Source: Bacillota bacterium
GTDB taxonomy: Bacteria > Bacillota > Clostridia > DSM-8532
Assembly (NCBI GenBank): GCA_023415205.1
Contig: JAEZLR010000001.1
Coordinates: 62,001-126,000 of the forward strand
DNA length: 64,000 nt
Direction: 5' to 3'
The position numbers were made by a program, and so were the translations under genes. Within the stretch, counting starts at the first letter, position 1. Each line of letters starts with the position of its first letter. Shown piece after piece: positions 17,504 to 25,109 of the stretch. The notes below the pieces were generated by a model. It searched no databases and was not told where the DNA came from. It saw only the letters and a list, made by a program, of their open reading frames with translations.

Positions 17504-19410
17504 TATAGAACACCTCCTAGAGCCATGGAAAAAATAACAATGATGACTGCCGATGTTGCAATGACCCCAATCATGTTCAGACGCGCTTCATTAAAATACT
17601 TCTCCATATACCAATTGGAGAGATACAGGGGCTTTTTTCGGCCCAGGGAATCTGTAAAATAGCGGTTATCGCCCTGATTAACCCCACCCATGTAGGAGGT
17701 GACAATCCTGTCCTCCTTTAGGGTAACAAAGCCAAAAAGCCCTAACGGAATGAGGAGAACCATGCCCAGCATCAGCGACATAATTTTTATGTTGCCCTCG
17801 GAGATGACGGCCCCCATCTGTGCTGTGAACTGAGTGTTCAGATAGGGCTCGATAAACCGGTTGGCAATAAGGGGAAAGATAAAGCAGACGGCCACCGTCA
17901 AAACGGCATGGATTCCCAGGGAAATCCACTCATCAAAGGTGAGTCTGGAGGCTATTCTTTCGCTCTTGTTAAGCACGGCAACAAGCTTGCCCAGCCATTT
18001 CGTCCAGTAAAAAAGGGTTGCGGCGCTTCCAAAGACCAGAATCATCACAATGAGAATATTATCGGAATCAATAAAGGCCTTGAGGGCCGCCCATTTGGAG
18101 ACAAGCATGCCAAAGGGGGCCAGGAACATTCCGGCAATACCTATGGTCATCATCAGTGCCATCTCAGGAAGCTTGACAATCAAGCCATGCATGTCCTCAA
18201 TATCCCGGCTGCCCATGTTGTGCTCCACGGTCCCCACTGAAAGGAACATTAAGGACTTGGCAATGGCGTGGAAGATAATGAGCAGAATCCCGGCCCAAAT
18301 GGATTCATAGGAGCCGATACCGGCACAGGCCACAATAAGCCCCAGATTGGACACGGTGGAGTAGGCAAGCACCTTTTTCCCGTCAGATTGGGTGATGGCA
18401 ATAAGGGAGGCTAACAGGAAGGTGATTCCTCCGACCATCATGACAAGCATGCCCGCCACATTGAAGCCCAGGATGGGCGCAATGCGGATCAGTAAATAAA
18501 CACCCGCCTTGACCATGGTGGAGGAGTGCAGAAGGGCCGAGGTGGGGGTCGGTGCCACCATGGCTCCCAGGAGCCAGCCTGAAAACGGCATCTGAGCTGA
18601 TTTAGATAAGCCGGCCATCCCTAAAAGCACGGCAGGAATCAATAGATCAACCCCCGACCTTGCCAAAAGCGAAAGCTGGTTGAGTTCCTGTGTTCCAATG
18701 GCAAGACCCAGATAGATAATCCCCGCCGCAAAGCCAAAGCCTCCTATAAGATTCATGATGAGCGCTTTGAACGCATTTTTAATGGCGATATCTGTTTTGG
18801 TATAGCCAATTAAAAGGAAGGAACAAAGAGTGGTGATCTCCCAAAAGAAATACATCCACAGGAGGTTATTGGACAGGACAATACCGAACATAGCCGACAA
18901 AAAGACAAATAACAGAAAGAAGAAGAAAGGTCGCCTATCCTCTACCTCATGATGGTGATGATGATAATCCTTCATATAATTAAGCGCATAAACACAAATC
19001 AGACTCCCAATAATACCCGTAATCAGGATCATGATCAGGGAGAATCGATCAATCACAATATCCGCTGCGATCTCCACAGTATGGGCATGGGAGAACTCAT
19101 ACCAGTTAATAAGGGGGGTCTGTATAAGAATCAATAGAATGGTGATGTATTTTTTATGCTTAATGCTAAACCCAATGATCACCATGGCGAGAACAATCTC
19201 AATAGCGACCATGCCGTAATTGATCCATTCTCTATGTAAGGCGAGGTTGAGTCCGTCTTTAAAGTAGAGAACTGCTGTCAATAGTGACGCCACGGCCAGA
19301 ATGAGCGCCGATAACCTGACAATAACCCTTCTTAAGCTGTCATTCCTGACAAAAAGCAGCACAATGCCTGCTATGAGAGGAAAAAGAACTAAAAACAATA
19401 TACACTCCAC
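17503..19410 (-). CDS. echA: Ech hydrogenase antiporter-like subunit EchA (NuoL-like)
   Basis: Antiporter-like membrane subunit of 635 aa with about 15 transmembrane segments, homologous to NuoL/MrpA, the presumed proton or sodium pump of the complex. 'MYFFWEITTLCSFLLIGY' carries the conserved glutamate, and 'GLSKSAQMPFSGWL' with 'APTPTSALLHSSTMVKAG' carry the channel lysine and histidine. A run of five histidines (H150-H154, 'DYHHHHHEVEDRR') lies in a polar loop early in the protein. The start appears to be GTG 19410, preceded by AGAGGTGG. It is the first gene of the ech-hyp operon. Confidence 0.94.
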   Translation of the reverse strand: MECILFLVLFPLIAGIVLLFVRNDSLRRVIVRLSALILAVASLLTAVLYFKDGLNLALHREWINYGMVAIEIVLAMVIIGFSIKHKKYITILLILIQTPLINWYEFSHAHTVEIAADIVIDRFSLIMILITGIIGSLICVYALNYMKDYHHHHHEVEDRRPFFFFLLFVFLSAMFGIVLSNNLLWMYFFWEITTLCSFLLIGYTKTDIAIKNAFKALIMNLIGGFGFAAGIIYLGLAIGTQELNQLSLLARSGVDLLIPAVLLGMAGLSKSAQMPFSGWLLGAMVAPTPTSALLHSSTMVKAGVYLLIRIAPILGFNVAGMLVMMVGGITFLLASLIAITQSDGKKVLAYSTVSNLGLIVACAGIGSYESIWAGILLIIFHAIAKSLMFLSVGTVEHNMGSRDIEDMHGLIVKLPEMALMMTIGIAGMFLAPFGMLVSKWAALKAFIDSDNILIVMILVFGSAATLFYWTKWLGKLVAVLNKSERIASRLTFDEWISLGIHAVLTVAVCFIFPLIANRFIEPYLNTQFTAQMGAVISEGNIKIMSLMLGMVLLIPLGLFGFVTLKEDRIVTSYMGGVNQGDNRYFTDSLGRKKPLYLSNWYMEKYFNEARLNMIGVIATSAVIIVIFSMALGGVL

Positions 19411-19482
19411 AATGCCACCTCTTAATGCAAAAAAATGTATACACTATACTGTAGACACAGTGGCCCGAGGGTCACGAACACA

Positions 19483-19511
19483 ATTATATTCCCGCAATAT
19501 AGCTAATTCAA
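19483..19511 (-). promoter_or_regulatory. Sigma-A promoter of the ech-hyp operon
   Basis: On the minus strand TTGAAT (19506-19511) and TATAAT (19483-19488) are 17 bases apart. The start of transcription should fall near 19476, leaving a leader of about 65 bases before echA. Within that leader TGTATAC (19436-19442) and GTAGACA (19451-19457) form an imperfect inverted repeat that could be an operator. Confidence 0.75.
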
Positions 19512-19560
19512 TGTGAAAATTTGCATAATATCCCTGGTTTTGAATGGGGTTTTTGTGCGT

Positions 19561-19767
19561 TTACGTGTCGTTTTGACCCATACCGCTGATCACCCTTTTG
19601 ACACTTTTCTCAAACTTCACTCTTGGAATCATGAGCGAATGCTTGCAGCCTTGACATTCAATACGGAAATCCGCTCCTGTACGGAGCACCTTCCATTGCT
19701 TGCTCCCACAGGGATGCTCCTTTTTCAATTCGACAACATCACCGATATTATACTGCCTTACAATCAT
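19561..19767 (-). CDS. DUF951 family protein
   Basis: Small cytoplasmic protein of 68 aa. 'VVELKKEHPCGSKQWKVLR' and 'IECQGCKHSLMIPR' are the conserved DUF951 blocks, with cysteines placed as in a small zinc-ribbon-like fold. Function is unknown in the family, which is widespread in Bacillota. GGGGGG lies before the ATG. It is separated from echA by the ech promoter region and does not belong to that operon. Confidence 0.85.
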   Translation of the reverse strand: MIVRQYNIGDVVELKKEHPCGSKQWKVLRTGADFRIECQGCKHSLMIPRVKFEKSVKRVISGMGQNDT

Positions 19768-19864
19768 GGGTCATCCCCCCGTTTGACATTTTGCTAACAA
19801 TCTTTGGGCATACAAACAGGGTGCCTGTTTACAGCACCCTCGCCCATATACTCTATCAAATAAA

Positions 19865-20209
19865 TTAATTATTGACAAGCTTTAATACGGCATCCCCCAC
19901 ATCGGCATAAATCTCAATAAATCGATTGAGCTTGGTAACCTCAAACAGCTTGGCAATATCGGGAGTCAGCCCTGAGAGCACCAGACGCCCATCATTATCC
20001 CTGAAGTTCTTGAAGGTATCCACAATGATACCAATGGCCGCACTGTTCATATAAGTGACCCTTTGCATATCCAAAAGGACCACACCCGACCCGTACTTAT
20101 GGTAGAGCATATCCAGATAATCTTTAAACTCGTTCTGAGTCGAGATACGAACCTGGCCCTCTACGGCAACGATAATGATATTTTTGGATTCACGAAGTTC
20201 AAAAGTCAT
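19865..20209 (-). CDS. STAS domain anti-anti-sigma-factor-like protein
   Basis: Single STAS domain of 114 aa, as in SpoIIAA/RsbV. The switch helix 'YMNSAAIGIIV' holds S56, the position phosphorylated by partner kinases of the SpoIIAB/RsbW type. No such kinase or sigma factor gene is adjacent, so this is an orphan component. Homologues regulate stress or sporulation sigma factors, or act in chemotaxis-like signalling. GGGAG lies nine bases before ATG 20209. The upstream region is a dense repeat patch. Confidence 0.85.
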   Translation of the reverse strand: MTFELRESKNIIIVAVEGQVRISTQNEFKDYLDMLYHKYGSGVVLLDMQRVTYMNSAAIGIIVDTFKNFRDNDGRLVLSGLTPDIAKLFEVTKLNRFIEIYADVGDAVLKLVNN

Positions 20210-20287
20210 GGTTGTACTCTCCCATCAAAAACCAATATGCTAGCTATATTACCACCAGTATCTGCCTTAAAACACAATTCATGCCTA

Positions 20288-20402
20288 TACGTGCTCACGC
20301 ACTATGAGATTGTTATTTCGGTTAACTCAACTTTCTCATACTCTATTGGATTCTTTCCCACTGTCGTGGGCTTCGCCACCTTAGGTTGAACTTCGTTCAA
20401 CC
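20288..20402. repeat. Intergenic repeat unit, copy 1
   Basis: A 93-bp segment (20288-20380) recurs at 20523-20615 with a single substitution. It is followed by a hairpin-forming 19-mer (20384-20402) that also follows copy 2. Each unit contains short stems: GTGC-TCAC-GCAC, CCCAC-TGTC-GTGGG and GGTTGAAC-TTC-GTTCAACC. The unit lies between two minus-strand genes and has no plausible coding capacity. Confidence 0.9.
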
Positions 20403-20405
20403 ACA

Positions 20406-20497
20406 TTCTGTGCTTTTATTACAGCCGCTTTTTTGCTAGCGCCTGCTATGCTGGCGCGTGAGCAAAACACGATAGCGGGTGTTGGAAAAGCACAGAA
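20406..20497. repeat. Inverted repeat between the two repeat units
   Basis: TTCTGTGCTTTT (20406-20417) and AAAAGCACAGAA (20486-20497) are perfect 12-bp inverted repeats. They bracket a second stem, GCGCC...GGCGC, around 20440-20456. The segment could fold into one branched structure. Confidence 0.75.
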
Positions 20498-20522
20498 CAA
20501 TCGAAACAGAATCTCAATAGAC

Positions 20523-20636
20523 TACGTGCTCACGCACTATGAGATTGTTATTTCGGTTAACTCAATTTTCTCATACTCTATTGGATTCTTTCCCACTGTC
20601 GTGGGCTTCGCCACCGCGGTTGAACTTCGTTCAACC
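20523..20636. repeat. Intergenic repeat unit, copy 2
   Basis: Second copy of the 93-bp element plus hairpin. It differs from copy 1 at one base (T for C in the CTCAA-TTTCTC block) and in the two or three bases before the GGTTGAAC hairpin. Confidence 0.9.
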
Positions 20637-20647
20637 TCAGCATGTGG

Positions 20648-20690
20648 CGAAACAGAATCTCAATAGACTACGTGCTCACGCACTATGAGA
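20648..20690. repeat. Intergenic repeat, partial copy 3
   Basis: These 43 bases are identical to 20502-20544, the left flank and start of copy 2. Directly after, 20684-20700 is a perfect 17-bp reverse complement of 20324-20340 inside copy 1, so the patch has both direct and inverted symmetry. The inverted arm reaches the stop codon of the DUF711 gene. Confidence 0.85.
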
Positions 20691-20699
20691 AAGTTGAGT

Positions 20700-22058
20700 T
20701 CAGTTTCTCAAGCTTTGAAGCGGGGCCGGGATGCGTCCGCCTCTCTTAATAAACTCCTCCGAGGAGTAGGGGTTGACCTTCATAATAGGTGCCCTTCCAA
20801 ACAAGCCTCCAAACTCCACCACATCCCCTTCCTTCATGCCGGGGACAGGAATAATACGAACCGCGGTGGTTTTGCTATTAATAACGCCTATGGCGGCCTC
20901 ATCCGCAATAATGGCCGAGAGGGTTGACGCCGGTGTATCACCGGGAACAGCAATCATGTCCAATCCCACAGAGCAGACACAGGTCATGGCTTCCAGCTTC
21001 TCCAGTGTGAGCGCTCCGCACATGGCCGCATCAATCATTCCCGCATCCTCGCTCACTGGAATAAAGGCTCCGCTCAAGCCCCCCACATAGGAGCTTGCCA
21101 TGACCCCACCCTTCTTGACCGCATCATTGAGAAGAGCTAGAGCCGCAGTCGTCCCGTGGGTTCCACAGCGCTCCAGTCCCATAGCCTCAAGAATATAAGC
21201 CACGCTGTCACCTACAGCCGGAGTGGGGGCCAAAGAGAGATCGACGATACCAAAGGGCACCTTAAGGCGTGATGAAGCCTCCTGAGCCACCAGTTGTCCC
21301 ATACGGGTTATCTTGAAAGCGGTCTTTTTTATCGTCTCTGCAACAGTACCAAAGTCGGCCCCCTTCAAGTTCTTCAGAGCACTGGCTACAACACCAGGCC
21401 CGCTTACGCCCACGTTAATGACACATTCGGGTTCGCCCACCCCATGGAAGGCTCCGGCCATAAACGGGTTATCCTCTGCCGCATTGGCGAAAACCACCAG
21501 CTTGGAGCAGGCCACAGCGCCTCTGTCCCTGGTTCTTTCAGCACATTCCTTGATGATTTGCCCCATCTCTCTGACGGCATCCATATTGATGCCCGCTTTG
21601 GTAGTGGCCAGATTAACTGAGGAGCATACCCTTTCGGTTGTTGAAAGAGCCTCGGGAATAGACTTAATCAAGAGCTTGTCACCCTTGGTATAGCCTTTGT
21701 GGACCAGGGCGGAGAATCCCCCAATAAAATTGACCCCTACATTTTTTGCTGCCTCATCCATAGCCTTTGCAAAAAGGGAATAATTATCAGCATCACTGCT
21801 TTCACCCACCAACGCAATGGGGGTGACAGAGATTCGTTTGTTAATGATGGGTATTCCAAAGTCCCGTTCGATTTCCTCTCCGGTTCTAACCAGGTTCTGT
21901 GCATAGCGGCTTATTTTATCATAGATTTTCTGATACGAGACCTTTGCGCTGTCTGATGCACAGTCCCTCAAAGAAATACCCATGGTTATAGTACGAATAT
22001 CCAGATTTTCCTGGGCGATCATATGAATAGTCTCCAGGATTTCATTCCCATTAAACAT
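20700..22058 (-). CDS. DUF711 / UPF0210 (PFL-like) family protein
   Basis: Cytoplasmic protein of 452 aa in the UPF0210/DUF711 family, whose core resembles the glycyl-radical pyruvate formate-lyase barrel but has no glycyl-radical loop. Conserved blocks include 'NVGVSGPGVV', 'DLSLAPTPAVGDSVA' and 'GTHGTTAALALLNDAVKKGG'. Activity is unknown. AAGGGGG lies before ATG 22058. The ACT-domain gene ends 11 bases upstream, a pairing known from many Bacillota, so the ACT protein probably regulates this enzyme-like partner. Confidence 0.88.
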   Translation of the reverse strand: MFNGNEILETIHMIAQENLDIRTITMGISLRDCASDSAKVSYQKIYDKISRYAQNLVRTGEEIERDFGIPIINKRISVTPIALVGESSDADNYSLFAKAMDEAAKNVGVNFIGGFSALVHKGYTKGDKLLIKSIPEALSTTERVCSSVNLATTKAGINMDAVREMGQIIKECAERTRDRGAVACSKLVVFANAAEDNPFMAGAFHGVGEPECVINVGVSGPGVVASALKNLKGADFGTVAETIKKTAFKITRMGQLVAQEASSRLKVPFGIVDLSLAPTPAVGDSVAYILEAMGLERCGTHGTTAALALLNDAVKKGGVMASSYVGGLSGAFIPVSEDAGMIDAAMCGALTLEKLEAMTCVCSVGLDMIAVPGDTPASTLSAIIADEAAIGVINSKTTAVRIIPVPGMKEGDVVEFGGLFGRAPIMKVNPYSSEEFIKRGGRIPAPLQSLRN

Positions 22059-22068
22059 ATGTGCCCCC

Positions 22069-22338
22069 TTATATTCTATGCATACGGGTGAATATCTCTT
22101 CCCTTTGCAGCCTGATTTCTACACCCAATGATTCGCCTGCATCCGATAGGAGCTCACTCAATTTAGAAAACTCACCCTTCATGTCTGAAAGATCCACCAG
22201 CATGATCATGCTGAAAATGTTTTGCATGATGGTTTGAGAAATATCAAGAATGTTTACATTTGTCTGCGCTAATATTCCTGTGATGGATGCGATAATACCA
22301 ATTCTATCGCAGCCCAAAACTGTTATAACTGCTTTCAT
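22069..22338 (-). CDS. ACT domain protein (UPF0237)
   Basis: Single ACT domain protein of 89 aa, start 'MKAVITVLGCDRIGIIASI', typical of UPF0237/GcvR-like small-molecule sensors that bind amino acids. ATG 22338 has GGAGG eight bases upstream; a longer frame to 22392 lacks a binding site. It forms a two-gene operon with the DUF711 gene. Confidence 0.88.
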   Translation of the reverse strand: MKAVITVLGCDRIGIIASITGILAQTNVNILDISQTIMQNIFSMIMLVDLSDMKGEFSKLSELLSDAGESLGVEIRLQREEIFTRMHRI

Positions 22339-22784
22339 GAGCCCATCCTCCGTTTCGTGCTGTGTCAATATGCTACAATACATGAACATCATTATACCAT
22401 ATGTGCTGTTTTAATCCAGATGAAAAAATATGTGAAAAAGCTCTGTCTTTCTGTCAAATTTATGGATAAGCAAATAAGAAATTTATTGGAATGTTAAAAT
22501 TGTCCCCCTGCATAGGGTATGGTAAAGAACGACGGAGCACATGGAGGAAGCGTTTAATCTGAAAAAAGGGTAAGGAGTGTGAAAGCTTAAGAATCTTGAC
22601 CGAACTTGGTTCAAAAAAGAGCAAAGGGGATGGTTCCACCTTATTGACGTAATTGTTTTTCCATGCTGAGGAGTTGTCACTAAAATGACTTTTAAGAGTC
22701 AAATCCTGTTTCATATGGCCAAAGAAGCAGGTTAGGCGGAGGGTTAATAAAGGAGAAACCCTCCGCCTATTTCAATGCCTACCA
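22339..22784. other. 446-bp non-coding gap with one strong stem-loop
   Basis: No convincing gene is seen. An 84-codon minus-strand frame (22460-22714) has no ribosome binding site and no recognisable composition. The only structure is a perfect 12-bp stem, AGGCGGAGGGTT (22734-22745) with AACCCTCCGCCT (22757-22768), just before the promoter of the GntR gene. It lacks a T run on either strand, so it is not a classical terminator. Confidence 0.6.
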
Positions 22785-22813
22785 TTGAATAAAGTAATCA
22801 AAAATGCTAAAAT
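22785..22813 (+). promoter_or_regulatory. Sigma-A promoter of the GntR regulator
   Basis: TTGAAT (22785-22790) and TAAAAT (22808-22813) are 17 bases apart. The expected transcript starts near 22820 with a leader of about 120 bases. Confidence 0.7.
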
Positions 22814-22941
22814 ATAGAGAGGTATGATGTATTACTTCTCTCCTTTAAAGCAACTCAATTATTCTTGATTGTGGCTTAGTGATTGAGGATGAAGTTCTAT
22901 GGCTGGAACCATTGATTATACAAAATGAAAAGGATGAGTTT

Positions 22942-23703
22942 ATGTTCGAAGCGGTGAATGAAAACAAAAAATCCCTGGCAGAACAAGTATCGGATCAAAT
23001 ACTACAGCTTATTATCGATGAAAATCTTGCCTGCGGCGTTAAGCTTCCCAACGAGTTTGATCTTGCCCAGAACCTGAATGTAGGGAGAGGCACAGTCCGT
23101 GAAGCAGTGAAGCAGCTTGTATCACGAAATGTTTTGGAAATCCGGAGAGGCAAAGGTACCTTTGTCACAAGTAGGCCGGGAATTGCTGAAGACCCTCTTG
23201 GACTTGCCTTTTTTAAGGACAAGCACAAGCTGGCATCGGACCTTATTGAAATTCGTATGATTTTAGAGCCGCGAATTGCTGCTTTTGCGGCACACAATGC
23301 TAAGGAGAGTGAAATTGAAAGGATGCGGGAGCTGTGTGAAGAAATAGAGCGGCTTGCCTCCTCAAATCAGGATTATACCGCCTTGGATGTTGAGCTACAT
23401 ACCTGCATTGCACAGAGCACCCGTAATCTTGTCATGCCAAACCTTATACCAATTATCAACTCCGGTATCTCCCTGTATAACGCCTTTCCTTTGTACTCCC
23501 AGAGAATACGGGCGTTAAGGGTACATTATGAGATCATTGAAGCTATTGCTGAACGTGACGCAGAAAAGGCAAGCCAGGCCATGCTCCACCATCTGAATTA
23601 CAACAAGCTCAATCTGGAGGAGTTAGTGAGTAAATATAACAGCAAAGCGGTCTCTCCTGGGGCGAGGGATGGTTCTGAGCTCTTTAAAGAGCAGCCTGTT
23701 TAA
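22942..23703 (+). CDS. GntR/FadR (FCD) family transcriptional regulator
   Basis: DNA-binding regulator of 253 aa. The N-terminal winged helix-turn-helix (about 10-75) shows 'LPNEFDLAQNLNVGRGTVRE'. The C-terminal all-helical FCD domain binds an organic-acid or sugar-acid effector through a metal held by Asp and His residues ('DVELHTCIAQST' and later 'HYEIIEAIAERD'). ATG 22942 has AAGGATGAG upstream; the earlier GTG at 22879 has no binding site. It converges with the long catabolic operon and most likely controls it (inference from position). A bidirectional terminator separates the two. Confidence 0.88.
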   Translation: MFEAVNENKKSLAEQVSDQILQLIIDENLACGVKLPNEFDLAQNLNVGRGTVREAVKQLVSRNVLEIRRGKGTFVTSRPGIAEDPLGLAFFKDKHKLASDLIEIRMILEPRIAAFAAHNAKESEIERMRELCEEIERLASSNQDYTALDVELHTCIAQSTRNLVMPNLIPIINSGISLYNAFPLYSQRIRALRVHYEIIEAIAERDAEKASQAMLHHLNYNKLNLEELVSKYNSKAVSPGARDGSELFKEQPV

Positions 23704-23740
23704 GGGTCTACATAATCACACGGGGAAATAAGCGCCTTTA

Positions 23741-23783
23741 AAAAAACAGCAAAGACTCTTTATCGGTCTTTACTGTTTTTTGG
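23741..23783. terminator. Bidirectional terminator between gntR and the catabolic operon
   Basis: AAACAGCAAAGAC and GTCTTTACTGTTT form a 13-bp stem with one mismatch, flanked by A-rich and T-rich runs on both sides. It serves the regulator gene on the plus strand and the glycerate kinase gene on the minus strand. Confidence 0.85.
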
Positions 23784-23836
23784 TTTTATAGCCAAGCCAG
23801 TCTTATCCAACCCAAAGCCCTTCCGGGTAAACACGT

Positions 23837-24967
23837 CTATGATGGGCAGAACTTATGGAAGCGCAAAATATCGTTCACTGTTGAGATCAAATCCTGTCTG
23901 CTCCTGAGGCTTGCTTTTTCAAAGGGTATGGCCAGCCGGTTGATGCTGAAAATAGCTGTGACACCTTTATCATAAGCAGCAACTGCATCATCGGCTACGT
24001 CGCCAACAACAGCAACAACAGGTACGCCTTGCTTTACGGCTCTTTGAGCCACTCCTATGACTACCTTACCCCGGAGGCTCTGCCCGTCAATTTTACCCTC
24101 TCCGGTAAATACCATTTCCGTACCCTTGAGGATTTCCTCAAAGCGCACCAGATCCAGCACTGTCTGGATTCCGGCTTTCAACTCTCCGCCCAGGAAAGCC
24201 GCCACGCCCGCACCCATCGCCCCGGCAGCGCCTGAGCCGGGCAAATGGGAAACATCCCGGCCTAAATCCTGGGTGATTCTATCAGAAAGAGCCCGGAGGT
24301 TTTCATCCAGAAGCTCGACCATGGGGGCATCCGCACCTTTTTGAGGGCTAAATACAAAGGCCGCACCTGTTTCCCCATACATTGGGTTATCAATATCACA
24401 CATGGCTGTGATTTTACAATCCTTCAGAAATTCCCTTGCCGGGCTCACATCTATAGCCTGGATGTGAGAAAGGGTCCCTCCGGTCGGAACAAAGGACTTT
24501 TCTTCATTATCAAGAAAACGTACCCCCAGAGCGGCTGCCATTCCTGTGCCACCATCGTTGGTGCAGCTTCCGCCCAAGCCTATAATGAGCTCATTGCAAC
24601 CATTTTCAATAGCGTGCCTCATCATTTCTCCCACACCATAGGTGGTGGTCAGTGCCGGATTCTCTCTCCCCTTGACCAAAGGCAGCCCTGCAGCCTGTGC
24701 CATTTCAATGACAGCCGTCTTTCCAAATCGGGCATAACAGCCTGTAAGCTTCTCACCATAAGGTCCCGAGACCGAAAGGGTGATACGGTCGCCCTTCAAG
24801 GCATGTAAAAAACAGTCTACCGTGCCTTCCCCACCATCCGCAACGGGTATGGCTATGACCTGGCAATCAGGATAATACTCCAAAACTTTAGTCTCAATGA
24901 TTTCGCAAATCTCTACTGACGAAAGGGTGCCTTTAAAGGAATCGGGTATGATAACACATTTTTTCAA
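23837..24967 (-). CDS. Glycerate kinase (GlxK/GarK family)
   Basis: Phosphorylates D-glycerate with ATP; this family makes 2-phosphoglycerate, which enters lower glycolysis. About 376 aa with the N-terminal 'CVIIPDSFKGTLSS', the nucleotide-site 'PVADGGEGTVD' and 'IIGLGGSCTNDGGTGMAAAL' signatures, all intact. The likely start is TTG 24967, ten bases after AGGAG and matching the family N-terminus; ATGs at 24976 and 24991 lie on or upstream of that site. It is the last gene of the catabolic operon, where it would consume glycerate made by the hydroxypyruvate-reductase-like enzyme. Confidence 0.9.
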   Translation of the reverse strand: MKKCVIIPDSFKGTLSSVEICEIIETKVLEYYPDCQVIAIPVADGGEGTVDCFLHALKGDRITLSVSGPYGEKLTGCYARFGKTAVIEMAQAAGLPLVKGRENPALTTTYGVGEMMRHAIENGCNELIIGLGGSCTNDGGTGMAAALGVRFLDNEEKSFVPTGGTLSHIQAIDVSPAREFLKDCKITAMCDIDNPMYGETGAAFVFSPQKGADAPMVELLDENLRALSDRITQDLGRDVSHLPGSGAAGAMGAGVAAFLGGELKAGIQTVLDLVRFEEILKGTEMVFTGEGKIDGQSLRGKVVIGVAQRAVKQGVPVVAVVGDVADDAVAAYDKGVTAIFSINRLAIPFEKASLRSRQDLISTVNDILRFHKFCPS

Positions 24968-25075
24968 GCCATTCATGCTCCTTTTCACCATGAGTATTAT
25001 TTAAGTTGAAAGATACGTAAGAATATCTGCTTCTGGCAACCACAGAGATTGCCCGGTTTGATGGAAAATGAGAGG

Positions 25076-25104
25076 GGGCGATCAGCAAGAAAATCTGACC
25101 GCCC
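25076..25104 (-). other. Intercistronic stem-loop
   Basis: GGGCGATCAG (25076-25085) pairs with CTGACCGCCC (25095-25104) with one mismatch, just behind the alcohol dehydrogenase stop codon. No T run follows. It may mark an RNA processing or stabilising point between this gene and the glycerate kinase gene. Confidence 0.5.
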
Positions 25105-25109
25105 GTCTA

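Noticed and set aside
20063..20666. Two plus-strand reading frames of about 77-108 codons through the repeats
   Set aside because: Their similar C-terminal peptides simply reflect the duplicated DNA; there is no ribosome binding site and the start of one lies inside the STAS gene.
20288..20690. CRISPR-like repeat array
   Set aside because: Only two full copies and one partial, units near 93 bp, no regular spacers and no cas genes nearby.
22460..22714. Small minus-strand frame in the gap before the GntR gene
   Set aside because: No ribosome binding site, no family resemblance and a peptide composition typical of random translation.
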